Assembly (NCBI GenBank): GCA_016722515.1
Contig: JADKJE010000004.1
Location: forward strand, 124,001 to 188,000
Direction: 5' to 3'
Length of the DNA stretch: 64,000 nucleotides
Source: Alphaproteobacteria bacterium
GTDB taxonomy: Bacteria > Pseudomonadota > Alphaproteobacteria > Rickettsiales > JADKJE01
Each line of letters opens with the position of its first letter. Within the stretch, counting starts at the first letter, position 1. The translations under genes and the position numbers were made by a program. Positions 46,357-56,548 of this stretch are shown piece after piece. The notes beneath the pieces are model-generated. The model ran no database searches, was not told the origin of the DNA, and worked only from the letters and a program-made list of their open reading frames with translations.

Positions 46357-46908
46357 TTAGTTATAATTAATGATAAGGTCGAAAGTCCCTACATGCGCAC
46401 CAGCTGTTGCGGTGTTCGCAACAGTCAAGTCAGCGCCAACTTTTAAGAGATCTCCCGTGGTTTCTGACAAAGCAGTCAAAGTAGCCTGTCCACCGTCACC
46501 CACATCAATATTAATATCAGAACCGGCATTAAATTTACCGATAAAGTTACTGAGTGTCAGGCCAGTGCCAGGTTGTGAAAGGTTGCTCACGCTAATATCA
46601 ACGAGATAAGTATTTGTACCAAACACATTATAACTGGCTGCAGCGGGAGTTCCACCGCTAACGAGTGCTCCAGTACCGCCAGATATTGACCTGCTACCAT
46701 TGGTTCCGAGTGATACGACACTTGAAGTCACACCGCTAGGTCGAGCCACGATACCAAAATCCATTTCGGCTACTTGAGTGATGGATACTGGAATAACGAT
46801 ATTAACGTTAGCGTCTGTTGTGATACTTGCCGCATGTGCAGTAGCCACGAAAGATAACATAGCTAGACCGCATGCGCTGCTTAAAAAGCTTGATTTTAAT
46901 AATTGCAT
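46357..46908 (-). CDS. DUF4402 fimbrial-type surface protein E
   Basis: About 183 residues. The start at 46908 follows AAAGGAG; upstream ATGs at 46935 and 46914 are less likely. Signal peptide (FLSSACGLAMLSFVATAHA), then VSITQVAEMDFGIVARPSGV, GGTGALVSGGTPAAASYNVF, GLTLSNFIGKFNAGSDINID and the end GTFDLIINYN. It is first in the minus-strand array, nearest the L,D-transpeptidase gene, which is divergent. Confidence 0.85.
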   Translation of the reverse strand: MQLLKSSFLSSACGLAMLSFVATAHAASITTDANVNIVIPVSITQVAEMDFGIVARPSGVTSSVVSLGTNGSRSISGGTGALVSGGTPAAASYNVFGTNTYLVDISVSNLSQPGTGLTLSNFIGKFNAGSDINIDVGDGGQATLTALSETTGDLLKVGADLTVANTATAGAHVGTFDLIINYN

Positions 46909-47128
46909 TTTCATCTCCTTTAAATCAGATAACAATATTATTTTGCTATTTTGTATTAAATAGCAACATTTAAACAGTATAATAAAATAAAGTTAATAAA
47001 AAGCCAATGAAATTGAGTTTTTCTATTTTGTTTGAAATTGTGTGGCCCCATTGATTGAAATCCATTTATTTAAACCCACAATTGACTACAATCAAACCAG
47101 TTATTACATAAAATGATAAAATAGAAAT

Positions 47129-48058
47129 ATGGTTATACGCTCATATTTATTTTTTATTTGCTTTAATTATTTCCTGTTTTTAGGTAGCACAAGCCATGCG
47201 TCTACCTATCCGGTTGAAAGCGATGTTATTGGCAATGTCGACCATTACGTTGTGAAAAAAGAAGATAATCTCTATGCAATTGCCCGGCGTTTTGACCTTG
47301 GTATCGTCGAGCTCCTCGTTGCTAATCCAGGAGTCGATCCCTGGATTCCCAAACCAGGTACTATTCTCTCACTCACCACGTCCCATATCCTGCCAGAGCA
47401 ACGGCAAGGTATCGTACTGAATTTATCAGAACTCAGGTTATTCTATTTTAGTGATGACCATACCGTTATGACTTTTCCAGTTGGTATCGGCCGCGATGGC
47501 TGGCAAACCCCTACTGGCGTTACCACCATTACCAATAAACGTAGTAACCCTAGCTGGATTCCACCACAATCAATCCGTGATGAAAATCCTGATTTACCCG
47601 AAATCGTTCCACCTGGACCGGATAACCCAATGGGTCAATACGCCCTTTCACTTGGATGGAACCGTTTTGCTATTCACGGGACCAACCGCCCCAATGGTAT
47701 TGGTAAACGCTCCAGCCATGGCTGTATTCGCCTTTATCCAGAAGATATTGAAATCTTATTCAAGGCTGTTAAGGTAGGTACGCCCATCACCATCATAGAT
47801 ACTCCTTATAAGCTGGGATGGGAAAATGGCACTTTATATTTACAAGTCACACCAACACAAACCCAAGGCGATAAAATTGCCGAATATCGTAAGCCTCACT
47901 CAGCCAACAATTCACCGACAATTTATGCTGCTGTAAAACAACTCGAAGGCGATACAGACATCAGCTGGCCTCAAGTTGAGGAAGCAATAGCTCGGCACAA
48001 TGGCATACCTGTAGCCATAGGAAAAAGGAATGCCCAAGCCCTATATCATCCCCAATAA
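47129..48058 (+). CDS. LysM-containing L,D-transpeptidase
   Basis: 309 residues with a signal peptide (FFICFNYFLFLGSTSHA). It has an N-terminal LysM-like segment (YVVKKEDNLYAIARRFDLG) and a YkuD catalytic domain with the motif IHGTNRPNGIGKRSSHGCIR, in which the histidine and the cysteine of SHGCIRLY are catalytic. It forms 3-3 cross-links in peptidoglycan or attaches proteins to it. It is preceded by an AT-rich promoter region and followed by a strong hairpin terminator. Confidence 0.95.
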   Translation: MVIRSYLFFICFNYFLFLGSTSHASTYPVESDVIGNVDHYVVKKEDNLYAIARRFDLGIVELLVANPGVDPWIPKPGTILSLTTSHILPEQRQGIVLNLSELRLFYFSDDHTVMTFPVGIGRDGWQTPTGVTTITNKRSNPSWIPPQSIRDENPDLPEIVPPGPDNPMGQYALSLGWNRFAIHGTNRPNGIGKRSSHGCIRLYPEDIEILFKAVKVGTPITIIDTPYKLGWENGTLYLQVTPTQTQGDKIAEYRKPHSANNSPTIYAAVKQLEGDTDISWPQVEEAIARHNGIPVAIGKRNAQALYHPQ

Positions 48059-48107
48059 ATAATCCCAATATCATCGAACATCACCAAAAGACAGGGGCCA
48101 CAAAAAA

Positions 48108-48143
48108 AACGCCGCCCAAACATAAATGGTTTGAGGCGGCGTT
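48108..48143. terminator. Bidirectional intrinsic terminator
   Basis: AACGCCGCC and GGCGGCGTT form the outer stem and AAAC/GTTT the inner stem. An A-run (aaaaaaaa) precedes it and a T-rich stretch follows. It separates the transpeptidase gene from the convergent lipoprotein gene and could serve both. Confidence 0.85.
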
Positions 48144-48187
48144 GTTATTTACACTCATCATCGTATGAAGTATGAGTAACTTAGAGC

Positions 48188-48454
48188 TTATTTATTCTGA
48201 CCTTGACGGAAGATACGGTCCGATTTTTCGCTGGCTTTTTGAGCCGCTTCTGCAGCCCTATCCGCATCTGCACGAGCCATACGCGCTTCTTCAGCAGCAT
48301 TATGAGCTTCTATGGCAGCCTGGGCTGATTGCTTTTTGGCATCCTGCGCGGCTTGATTGGTAGAACTAAGCATCGCACGGTCTTCCTTGCTAAGCTCAGC
48401 ACAACCGGCTGTTGTGGCAAGAACGATTATCGTAGCTATAAGATATTGTTTCAT
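48188..48454 (-). CDS. Small alanine-zipper lipoprotein (Lpp-like)
   Basis: 88 residues with a lipoprotein signal (YLIATIIVLATTAGC; the Cys is the lipidation site) and an Ala-rich coiled coil (AAQDAKKQSAQAAIEAHNAA). Such proteins form trimeric rods linking outer membrane and wall. The GGAG before the ATG at 48454 decides the start; the frame extends upstream to 48514. A convergent L,D-transpeptidase neighbour is suggestive because L,D-transpeptidases attach Lpp, but the C-terminal residue here is Lys (GQNK), which fits only loosely. Confidence 0.85.
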   Translation of the reverse strand: MKQYLIATIIVLATTAGCAELSKEDRAMLSSTNQAAQDAKKQSAQAAIEAHNAAEEARMARADADRAAEAAQKASEKSDRIFRQGQNK

Positions 48455-48575
48455 GAATTTTTCTCCTTCATAGATAAGGCGGTCGACAAACCCCCATGAT
48501 TCACTCGAAAGCACCCTGTTTAATTAGATCATATATTTTAGTATTTAGGTTTGATCGCAATCAAATTTTTGATTT

Positions 48576-49640
48576 CTAAATGAGATTACGTGATGCAAGC
48601 TCGTCCTTAAGATAAGCATAATAAATAGGAGCCGCAATAATCCCTGGAACCCCAAATGCCGCTTCCATTACCAACATAGCAAGGAGAAGTTCCCACGCCT
48701 GGGCCGATATTTTAGTACCGATAATATGGGCATTAAGGAAATATTCTAATTTGTGAATCACAACCAGGAATGCTAAGGACCCAACGGCCGTTGCTGGTGA
48801 TGCGCTGAGGCTGATGAGCACAATCACCGTATTGGAAATAAGATTGCCAATCACCGGCAGCAGACCAACGGTAAAGGTTACCGCAATCATCGTTTTGGTA
48901 AACGGAAGCGCGGTGCTAAAAATGGGCAAAATAACAACCAAAAAGAGTGCCGTTAACGCCGTGTTAATCGCCGATATTTTTATCTGCGAAAAGACAATAC
49001 GACCGAAAGAATGATGAAGAAGATTTGCCCTTTGTGCCAATAAATGAGTCAATGGCTTGGCCTTCACTGCCTTGTGACGGGTAGTATAAGCAATCATACC
49101 ACCGATAACAAGTCCAGTCAGAATATAAGCAATAGATACGCCGATGCTTCGTCCGACTTTGCTTAACTGTAACGCATATTCACGTAACCATTCGGAGATG
49201 GCAATTTGCATATCAACTACATTGGTGGGCATATAATCCTGTGCCCATTCAGGAAAATGGGCTTTAGCGGTATCAACGACATCGGCCATTTTTTGGAGCA
49301 TGGCAATAAATCCTCCCGATTCTCCACTTAAAAAAGAAGAGACACCGATTATCCCAAATATGATCGCCGTTGTCACCAAAATGGCTATCACACCAAGCGT
49401 CAACATTTTCCCAATCGCCGGCACAATCCCAATTCTGCTAAGCAATGGCGTGGCCACACAAACCAGGTGGTAGATCAATAATCCAGAAAGAAGCGCCGGC
49501 AACAACCCAAAGTTAAGCACCCCAAGCAATGCAATCACCGTCACCACCTGTGAAATGGTCAAAAGCCTGTTGTTATCCGCAATGGAATTGAGAGTATGGA
49601 TGTCTTGTGTCACGTCTTTCTCCTTGATAGCGTTAAGCAA
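48576..49640 (-). CDS. AI-2E/PerM family permease
   Basis: 354 residues with about eight transmembrane helices. The family-typical hydrophobic blocks are LLGVLNFGLLPALLSGLLIY, GVIAILVTTAIIFGIIGVSS and WELLLAMLVMEAAFGVPGII, plus the C-terminal AAPIYYAYLKDEL. Members export autoinducer-like or other small molecules or act as Na+/H+ antiporters; the substrate here is unknown. Single gene. Confidence 0.9.
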   Translation of the reverse strand: MLNAIKEKDVTQDIHTLNSIADNNRLLTISQVVTVIALLGVLNFGLLPALLSGLLIYHLVCVATPLLSRIGIVPAIGKMLTLGVIAILVTTAIIFGIIGVSSFLSGESGGFIAMLQKMADVVDTAKAHFPEWAQDYMPTNVVDMQIAISEWLREYALQLSKVGRSIGVSIAYILTGLVIGGMIAYTTRHKAVKAKPLTHLLAQRANLLHHSFGRIVFSQIKISAINTALTALFLVVILPIFSTALPFTKTMIAVTFTVGLLPVIGNLISNTVIVLISLSASPATAVGSLAFLVVIHKLEYFLNAHIIGTKISAQAWELLLAMLVMEAAFGVPGIIAAPIYYAYLKDELASRNLI

Positions 49641-49808
49641 TTGTACTGCATAAAAAGGCGAGATTGAAGGAGATAGTGAGCGAATCTCAGAGGATCATAG
49701 ATTTTCTTGGAATTCAGAAAAGGATTGTTTAAAACAATAACACATTGAAATGATTGATATTTATTATAAAATTGCTATAATAAACAATAGTTTTAAACTG
49801 GGATTGAC

Positions 49809-50300
49809 ATGAGCAAAGAAAAAGAACGAACCTTCACATTATCAGATTCTCAAATAGATTTGGTTGAAAGCTGTTTTCACCGGAGAATTGAGCAATTTTT
49901 AGATAATCTTTGGAATCAATCAACTGATAGCAATTCTAAGCAAGTATGCTTGGAAATTGTAAAAAGATTAACGCAGAAAAATTTCATTCGCTTGGTTAAT
50001 ACCTATTATGGAAGCTTCCCTGAGGTCGTAGAAGGATTCACAAATATTAATAAATTAGCCATGGGTCATGTTAAAACAAGTTTTCTGGTTTCGCTTGGCA
50101 TTCATGATCGACGATTAAATGACCAAATTAGCAATCCAGACCATGCCTCCAAATATGAAAAAAGAGCCTTTGCCAACGTATTATTAAAACATATCAATGA
50201 TTGGCGAAATGGCAAAACGACAAGCCCCCAAGAACTATCGTCCTCAGCAGCTAATCACCATGCTAATCGTGAGAAAAAGGAGCCATCCCATCAGCGCTGA
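49809..50300 (+). CDS. Hypothetical protein
   Basis: 163 residues of unknown function: soluble, helical, charged (FTLSDSQIDLVESCFHRRIE, AMGHVKTSFLVSLGIHDRRL), with a low-complexity polar C-terminus (KTTSPQELSSSAANHHANRE). No signal peptide. It is convergent with the kinase-like effector candidate 13 bases away and belongs to the same effector-rich stretch. A weak GGGA precedes the ATG. Confidence 0.55.
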   Translation: MSKEKERTFTLSDSQIDLVESCFHRRIEQFLDNLWNQSTDSNSKQVCLEIVKRLTQKNFIRLVNTYYGSFPEVVEGFTNINKLAMGHVKTSFLVSLGIHDRRLNDQISNPDHASKYEKRAFANVLLKHINDWRNGKTTSPQELSSSAANHHANREKKEPSHQR

Positions 50301-50312
50301 GAGGCATTTGAT

Positions 50313-52226
50313 TTACAAGTGTCTCCCACTATTCTTATTTCTTACTTCGGCCTTGCTTATTTTTTCCTTAGGCGATGTTTTCTCTGACCAACTTGGAATT
50401 TTGGTAGGATCGATTTTTAAATTGACCGGTATATGGCTTTCACCCACTAATGGCAATTCGCTTTCTGGAACAAAATGCTCGATCATGCCGATCATTGACT
50501 TAGAACAATGATGGCTTCTGGCATATTCTAAAACTGTCGAAGGGGGTGGCATAGCAGCACCGTTTTGCTCGGATAACCATTGAACCGGCCGATTCAGCGC
50601 CTCAGGATGCGATTGCAACAATTTATGAAGCGACCGCTCATTGTTTTCAAGCACACAAAGCTGAACCTGGATATCAACAGAAAGTGTTTCTATCATTTTT
50701 GCTCTTTCAGATAATGTCTGGATTAATTGACTATCTAGATTATTAATTGTGGCTTCAGGCAGCGCTTTTTTTATTTCTTTATTTAATTTATTAATTGATT
50801 TATCTGGAAAATCACCGATTATATCCTGCGCTTCTTTTACAGCGCTACGTATGGCCCTTTCAGTATATTGTCTTGGTTTTGAATTTTCTTTGAATGATTC
50901 CGCTATATCATCAAGAGCTGCAACAAATTCTCTATTCAAAAACAGATGGGAATGAATATTATAGTCACTTTCTTGTAGATATCTTAATATATCAATCGGC
51001 TTTACAGGATTCCCTTTTTTTAAGTCTGCCATCTCAGAAGTATGCGCGCTGTACCCTGCCCTAAAATCAAATGCCGACCCCATATCAACTTGAGCCGCCT
51101 TTCTGCTTCCCTCTTTACCACTTAGTCCCAAATTCTCATCATGTAAATCTGGATTGGATATCAACAGAGCAAATGCTATCAATTTTTTTATCCCTGGCGT
51201 CTGGGTATATATGTCTTCATTCGACCTTTTCATGCCTTGATTAGCATCTGCTAACGTTTGAAAGTCAGCAATAAAACGTGATGCTATAAAGATTTCAGAA
51301 TGATTCTCGTTGGTAACGAGCCTTGTTTTAGGAATCATATTTCCAAAAACATTTCTTCCAATCGCCGTTGCGACCCTCTCAAAAACACTCAATACAGGTT
51401 CTTGGCGTTTTAGCATCCATTGATAATCATATTTAGGAAGATCAGGCAAATCATGGGACTGTTTTTTTCTTTTAACAACAAGCCCTAATTGTGCTCCACC
51501 TAATTTGGGTTCAGAATATCGATAATGTTTTAATTTTTCCATTTTGGCTGAAGACTCAATCTCAGAATCCAGATCCATGGTTGCTGACTTCATTTCAGTA
51601 TGTATATCTTTAAGAAATGGGTAGGTCTGAATAGCTTTTTTAATAAGATTAGGTGATCTTTGTGCCATTCGATCTAGTGATTCACACACATTCACAATGC
51701 GATCCATTTGCGGATCACTTGGTGATAATGACAGTAACCTATTTAATTCCTTAAGTGGTCCATCAAACCCCTCATTTCTTTTTATTACTTGAAATGCATG
51801 GTGCAACACGTTGGGTTGGTTTCCGCCTATGGCTTCTGCCCAACATAATGAAAGAGCTGCATTTTGAATTGATTCCATCAAATATGCTTTTATATTTCCA
51901 TCAGGGTTCTGAGCTAGGAACCGATCTAGATTGTCGCCGATACGTTTGGTTAATACCTCGTCAACCCGTTGATATGTATCTTTTTCAAACCCATTATTTA
52001 ATATATGAAGCAGCCGTTTATTTGACTTTGGGTCTAATGCAGATAATTGCTCCTTAAAACTTGTATCTAAATGGGAAGCAAAATCAAATGGCACTATATC
52101 TGGCTTAACCTCTGCACGTCTAAATAGACTCGATACGAAAGAAAAATAACTAAGTACCCCCTTTGCAGACTCAGGAGCTTTCTCAGTGTTTAGTTCATTT
52201 ACTGATTCAAATACTGTTTTTTTCAT
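50313..52226 (-). CDS. Putative kinase-fold effector
   Basis: 637 residues with no signal peptide. Within residues 265-390 there is a pattern of an atypical kinase: YQWMLKRQ (candidate ATP Lys), a helix VFERVATAIGRNVFG, IFIASRFI as hinge, NPDLHDENLGL (D..H..N catalytic loop) and AAQVDMGSAFDF (metal-binding Asp). These resemble HipA/PI4K-like folds seen in several bacterial effectors. A ~220-residue helical C-terminus ends in a Lys-rich segment. Kinase activity is inference. The neighbourhood (ankyrin proteins, IS fragments) supports an effector role. Confidence 0.6.
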   Translation of the reverse strand: MKKTVFESVNELNTEKAPESAKGVLSYFSFVSSLFRRAEVKPDIVPFDFASHLDTSFKEQLSALDPKSNKRLLHILNNGFEKDTYQRVDEVLTKRIGDNLDRFLAQNPDGNIKAYLMESIQNAALSLCWAEAIGGNQPNVLHHAFQVIKRNEGFDGPLKELNRLLSLSPSDPQMDRIVNVCESLDRMAQRSPNLIKKAIQTYPFLKDIHTEMKSATMDLDSEIESSAKMEKLKHYRYSEPKLGGAQLGLVVKRKKQSHDLPDLPKYDYQWMLKRQEPVLSVFERVATAIGRNVFGNMIPKTRLVTNENHSEIFIASRFIADFQTLADANQGMKRSNEDIYTQTPGIKKLIAFALLISNPDLHDENLGLSGKEGSRKAAQVDMGSAFDFRAGYSAHTSEMADLKKGNPVKPIDILRYLQESDYNIHSHLFLNREFVAALDDIAESFKENSKPRQYTERAIRSAVKEAQDIIGDFPDKSINKLNKEIKKALPEATINNLDSQLIQTLSERAKMIETLSVDIQVQLCVLENNERSLHKLLQSHPEALNRPVQWLSEQNGAAMPPPSTVLEYARSHHCSKSMIGMIEHFVPESELPLVGESHIPVNLKIDPTKIPSWSEKTSPKEKISKAEVRNKNSGRHL

Positions 52227-52330
52227 AAGTAATTAATAAAAAAAATAACAAACAGCTACACACAAAAGCATATATTATATTTATTAACAATATTATAACC
52301 AATTACGACACGATAAAATTTAAATTTACT

Positions 52331-52700
52331 AGGGCGTGTCCTCAATTTGATATCCAAATGAATGTACAGGCTAGAAAGAGCATAGCTTTGAAATCTCGAG
52401 CCAATTTTTCAAATCGTGTTGCAATGCTTCTAAAGTGTTTCAGTCTGGCAAAAAGATTTTCTACTAAATGGCGGAGCTTGTATAGATACGAGTCAAACTC
52501 TGGGTTTGGCTTTTTGCTATTGGATTTTCGTGGAATAATAGGATTCATCCCCGCCTCTTTGGCTTGCGCTCGGATTGCTTCGGAATCGTAGCCTTTGTCT
52601 GCTATAAAATGGAGGGGTACGCCATCGACAAAGAATGGAATAATAATGCGCATATTCAACACTTCAGACTCTCTCACTGTGGTCTAACTGCTGCTTTTAG
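52331..52700 (-). mobile_element. IS5-family fragment
   Basis: It starts at a terminal sequence agggcgtgtcctcaatttg and contains the C-terminal part of an IS5-type transposase (52342-52677): LHFIADKGYDSEAIRAQAKE, IIPRKSNSKKPNPEFDSYLY and HLVENLFARLKHFRSIATR, holding the last two catalytic acids. The N-terminal part and the other end are missing. It lies right after the ankyrin gene, whose final codons (AYPRLR) may derive from the insertion. Confidence 0.85.
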
Positions 52701-52711
52701 GATACGGTATG

Positions 52712-55700
52712 CTACCTCAACCTTGGGTAAGCTAATTCCTGCTGGGAAGGACTTTTTCCAGGCTCGATCGGCGGCATTTTAAAGACCTCGGTTTTGTGGG
52801 TAGATAACGCTTTTTTTTCAAAATATTTTATCCGTTGCGCAACAATGAAACGATTCAAGCCATTGCTGCTGGTGGCTTCCTTAATAAAGGCATGACATTT
52901 TTCGAGATCGTCTTCAATGTGAGCATATTTGACCTTGATGGAATCGATTATCTCTTCACGGATATGTTTTATATTTTCAAGATCCTCGCGGTTAAAATGA
53001 GTGCCCAGTAGGTGATTGATAACATCCAAAGTCGAACTACGTTTGATATGTGGGACTTCCGAATGGTAGAAATTGAGATTCATGAAATTACAGACCATCG
53101 AATCCATAGCATATTGATCCCGGAGTGGAGCGTATTTTTCATCATTCGCTCGTTGCATTTCCAAGAGCTTATCTTTAATCGCCTCCTCATTGCCGTAAAC
53201 ACCTCCTCTTTCTAGAAGGATTTTTTCAACTGCGATGCACTTCTCAGCGTCTCCACCTCTGATAGCATAATCGAGTGGCGTAAAGCCAGATTCATCAGTA
53301 GCATTAATAAAAGATCCGTGATCCATTAGCAGATTAACAAGCTTAACATTGCCTAATATTGCAGCATGGTGCAAAGCTGTGGCACCACATACATCTTTAG
53401 CATCGCAAGAGGCATTATGTTTAAGCAGCTCCCCAGCGACTTTTTCTCTTTGGTGTAAGACAGCAAGATGAAGTGGTGTATATCCGAATTGATCTCGTTT
53501 TGAAATATCCAGTCCTTTTTTAATCCATTCGCGGACACACTCAAGACTTTCATTATCTACAACTAAATGATGGAGTTTATTTTGGCCCCGTTTATCACAA
53601 TGGTTGGCATCATTGATTAAATTTTCAAGGTATTTTTTTGCCTTCTCTTTCGGATTGTGTTTGCTGTAGGCAAGAACAAGCGGAGTTCTTCTTTTGTTAT
53701 TTGGTATCCTAACATCTGCTCCGTTTTGAAAGAGCGTGTCGATTTTAGGTATGCTGTTTTTCAACACAGCCAAATGCAGTGGGGTATTACCTTTATTATT
53801 CTTAATGTTAACAGCGGCCCTTCTTAGGAGTAGGAAAGTCACAAGTTTTGGGGTGCCGAAGCATATAGCCAAATGCAAGGCTGAGTTTCCAGCATTCGAC
53901 TGTTTATTGATATCTGCACCTAATTCAAGAATTAAATCAAGAATAGCGTCCATATCGCTAACACTACTATTTTGCTTTATCACACGATGCAACAGAGTGT
54001 TCCCGTTACCGTCGCGATAATCAATACGTGCGCCGCCTCGAATCAGTTTGTTACATTCTTCGCGATCTCTTTGAAAAATAGCGAGTTCTAGTGCTTCATA
54101 ATCAAGAGAGTTTACGAAATCGCTTGCCACATACTTCGCAAAAAAATTATGGCAGTCAATGCCATTGAGACGCGCTGAGGGTGCTAGCCGACGAAGGAAC
54201 GCAGTGTCTATAGTAGCACCTAGTTCCTTTAACGCACAGAAGGCCTCGAAATTACACGTTAGGAAGGCATGACGCAGTGGTGTATTGGGAATATTTCCAT
54301 AATACGCTGGATTACAACTTTTAATATCGTTATATCCATAATTATGTTCAATATTAGCTCCCATTTTGTGAAGCCATTTGATGGTTGAGCCTATATGATG
54401 ATTAGACTGAAATGAATGGATGAAGCGGTTCGCCAAACCATCAAATTGCCCATCGTTTAAATGTATAATTTTCTTGAGAGAGGTTTGAGACTCGATATAT
54501 GAAATGATTCCTGCCTTATCCTCGTATGGAAAATTCAAACTTAAAATGCGTTCCATTAATGATGTACTGCCAAGTTTTCCTCCAAAATCTCTCAAATGTT
54601 TGATCCTGTCATCATGCTTCATCAACAACTCTGCTGCGTCGAAGTTTCCATTTTGAAGTGCACGATAAAGAGGTAAACTGGTTATCTCTATGGGAAAATA
54701 AGGTGCATCAGTGAATATCTGAGTAAATGCACTTATAATGGCTCCTTTTGAAATAAGATACTCGATCATCTTTGCACTGGCAAAAGGGGCTATTAATAAA
54801 AATATACTATCACTCGTTGCTTGAAAGGGTAATCTGCAGGGAAGAATGTATTCTATGTTTTCTTCAACATTTGCTCCATACTCTACGAGTATTCGTAATG
54901 CCTTTTCATCCTTATTCTGGATTGCACAATACAGAAATCGATTGCGGTTAGATTGCCAGCCACCACGGTCATGTTTGAAAATGCCTGGATTATTTGATAA
55001 TAAGGTTTCAAGCTTTTCGTAGTCTTTTTTATAGATAAAATCTAATCCCATTGCTTGATTGTAAACCGATAGTTGCTTTAGATTGATAGTGGCCCCTTTT
55101 TTTAAGAGTAATGTCACAACTTCAAGATTTTTCGCGCGCAATGCATAAGAAACAAGTGATCTTTTGGGGGTATCCATATTTTTAAAAACAGCTCCCTTAT
55201 GGATAAATAGTTCAATCGTATCCCTTGATGCAAATGTAACAGCATATTGCAGCGGCGTTTTTTCATGATGATGCTTTTTTTTTGGCTTAATATGGAATGT
55301 TTCTCCCTCATTGAGTAGGATACGAATGGCCGCATCATTTTTAACTTTACATGCCTTCAGGATAAGGCTTTTTGTACGTGCCGCCGGTCCAACCTTATGA
55401 ATGATGTGTGGATATGCATCGATCAACGTCTTAAGCACCTCATTATTTGGCATTTTAATGGCTTCAAAGCATAATCGTTGCGCATATTGATCTACTCGGT
55501 GGGAGCGTTCTGCGCCATGCTCTAAAAGTGCGATTGCCGCAGGAAAATTATTATGTTGCAGTGAAATTTCGAGCGCTGTTTCTTTGCTTTCGCCCACTTG
55601 GGCATTCATATCTCCACCAAGCCCTATAACAAGCTTCATAGCTCCATAGCCTGCGAACTCCGCCGCCCTATACATAAGTGGCAAGCTTGCTGAGTCGTTA

Positions 55701-56329
55701 TTGAACTTTTGCCCTGCTTGGATAAGCTGGATTAGTGCATCCTCAGATTTTTCTGTGCAAGCAACATCCAATAGGCTTGTGTTGTCAGAGTTAGAAACAT
55801 CCTTTTCCTCGTGAAGCGCTTCAGGAAAAGCTGAAATGGCCTGTGAAAGTTTATCAGGCTCCTTCTCCCTGATACATTTTCGTATGAACGCATACTTAAG
55901 ATCCAAAATTTGTTGGGGAGGAAGTTTTGGCTTTTTTTCCTTTGTCATTTCATCCAGCAAAACGGTTGCTGCTGAAACATTCGATTTTACAATAGCGCTT
56001 GCCATTGGCGAAATATACCATGTACCGTTCTTTAATTGAACGGGATTTGTTTCTATCAGCTTTTTAATGGTCTCACCTGAGGCAAATTCGGCTGCTAACG
56101 ATAAAATGCATAGCCCTTTGTTATCTGCTGAGACGCCCATATCAAGTAGTAACCTAAGCGCATCATCATTCCTATATTCCATGACTAAATTCAGGATGCT
56201 TTTATCATGATAATAATCCGCTTCCTTGCTAATAAATTTCGGACGTTGACTTAATAATATTCCTCTAAATTCCTGCATATTATTTGATTTAAGAGCTTCT
56301 TCAATCGCATTTTGATAATATTGATCCAT
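52712..56329 (-). CDS. Large ankyrin-repeat protein
   Basis: 1205 residues with no signal peptide. Degenerate ankyrin-like repeats run from the N-terminus (NDDALRLLLDMGVSADNKGL), clearer ones in the middle (EKTPLQYAVTFASRDTIELF) and canonical ones at about residues 790-1010 (GNTPLHLAVLKNSIPKIDTL, GYTPLHLAVLHQREKVAGEL, GATALHHAAILGNVKLVNLL). The last ~190 residues are charged and repeat-free. Ankyrin proteins of this size in intracellular bacteria are often secreted to bind host proteins; target unknown. The C-terminus abuts the IS5 fragment. Confidence 0.9.
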   Translation of the reverse strand: MDQYYQNAIEEALKSNNMQEFRGILLSQRPKFISKEADYYHDKSILNLVMEYRNDDALRLLLDMGVSADNKGLCILSLAAEFASGETIKKLIETNPVQLKNGTWYISPMASAIVKSNVSAATVLLDEMTKEKKPKLPPQQILDLKYAFIRKCIREKEPDKLSQAISAFPEALHEEKDVSNSDNTSLLDVACTEKSEDALIQLIQAGQKFNNDSASLPLMYRAAEFAGYGAMKLVIGLGGDMNAQVGESKETALEISLQHNNFPAAIALLEHGAERSHRVDQYAQRLCFEAIKMPNNEVLKTLIDAYPHIIHKVGPAARTKSLILKACKVKNDAAIRILLNEGETFHIKPKKKHHHEKTPLQYAVTFASRDTIELFIHKGAVFKNMDTPKRSLVSYALRAKNLEVVTLLLKKGATINLKQLSVYNQAMGLDFIYKKDYEKLETLLSNNPGIFKHDRGGWQSNRNRFLYCAIQNKDEKALRILVEYGANVEENIEYILPCRLPFQATSDSIFLLIAPFASAKMIEYLISKGAIISAFTQIFTDAPYFPIEITSLPLYRALQNGNFDAAELLMKHDDRIKHLRDFGGKLGSTSLMERILSLNFPYEDKAGIISYIESQTSLKKIIHLNDGQFDGLANRFIHSFQSNHHIGSTIKWLHKMGANIEHNYGYNDIKSCNPAYYGNIPNTPLRHAFLTCNFEAFCALKELGATIDTAFLRRLAPSARLNGIDCHNFFAKYVASDFVNSLDYEALELAIFQRDREECNKLIRGGARIDYRDGNGNTLLHRVIKQNSSVSDMDAILDLILELGADINKQSNAGNSALHLAICFGTPKLVTFLLLRRAAVNIKNNKGNTPLHLAVLKNSIPKIDTLFQNGADVRIPNNKRRTPLVLAYSKHNPKEKAKKYLENLINDANHCDKRGQNKLHHLVVDNESLECVREWIKKGLDISKRDQFGYTPLHLAVLHQREKVAGELLKHNASCDAKDVCGATALHHAAILGNVKLVNLLMDHGSFINATDESGFTPLDYAIRGGDAEKCIAVEKILLERGGVYGNEEAIKDKLLEMQRANDEKYAPLRDQYAMDSMVCNFMNLNFYHSEVPHIKRSSTLDVINHLLGTHFNREDLENIKHIREEIIDSIKVKYAHIEDDLEKCHAFIKEATSSNGLNRFIVAQRIKYFEKKALSTHKTEVFKMPPIEPGKSPSQQELAYPRLR

Positions 56330-56399
56330 GTGTGTTGTCCTGGGCCTGTTTTCAATTAAAATTTGTACTATAGATGATTATTGAATTAAAGTTTTTTTA

Positions 56400-56548
56400 A
56401 ACTTCCAGATTTTTTCTTTTCGTATACTGAGCCAGCGGAGACTCATTGCTCTTTAGCTCCCGATAAACGGTGCACACTGGATGGCCGATTGCTTCAGCTG
56501 AGATATCGTTACTCTTTCATCATAACTTAAATGGTTATATCTTTTCAT
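56400..56548 (-). pseudogene. IS30-family transposase N-terminal fragment
   Basis: In the 300-bp gap between the two ankyrin genes, minus strand from 56548 reads MKRYNHLSYDERVTISQLKQ. After a frameshift near 56500 it continues as AIGHPVCTVYRELKSNESPL, the helix-turn-helix and HxxTVxRELKRN region of IS30 transposases. Nothing of the catalytic domain remains. Confidence 0.75.

Noticed and set aside
48172..48363. Plus-strand ORF across the small lipoprotein gene
   Set aside because: Antisense to an alanine-zipper lipoprotein with a clear lipobox and RBS; composition reflects the complementary repeats.
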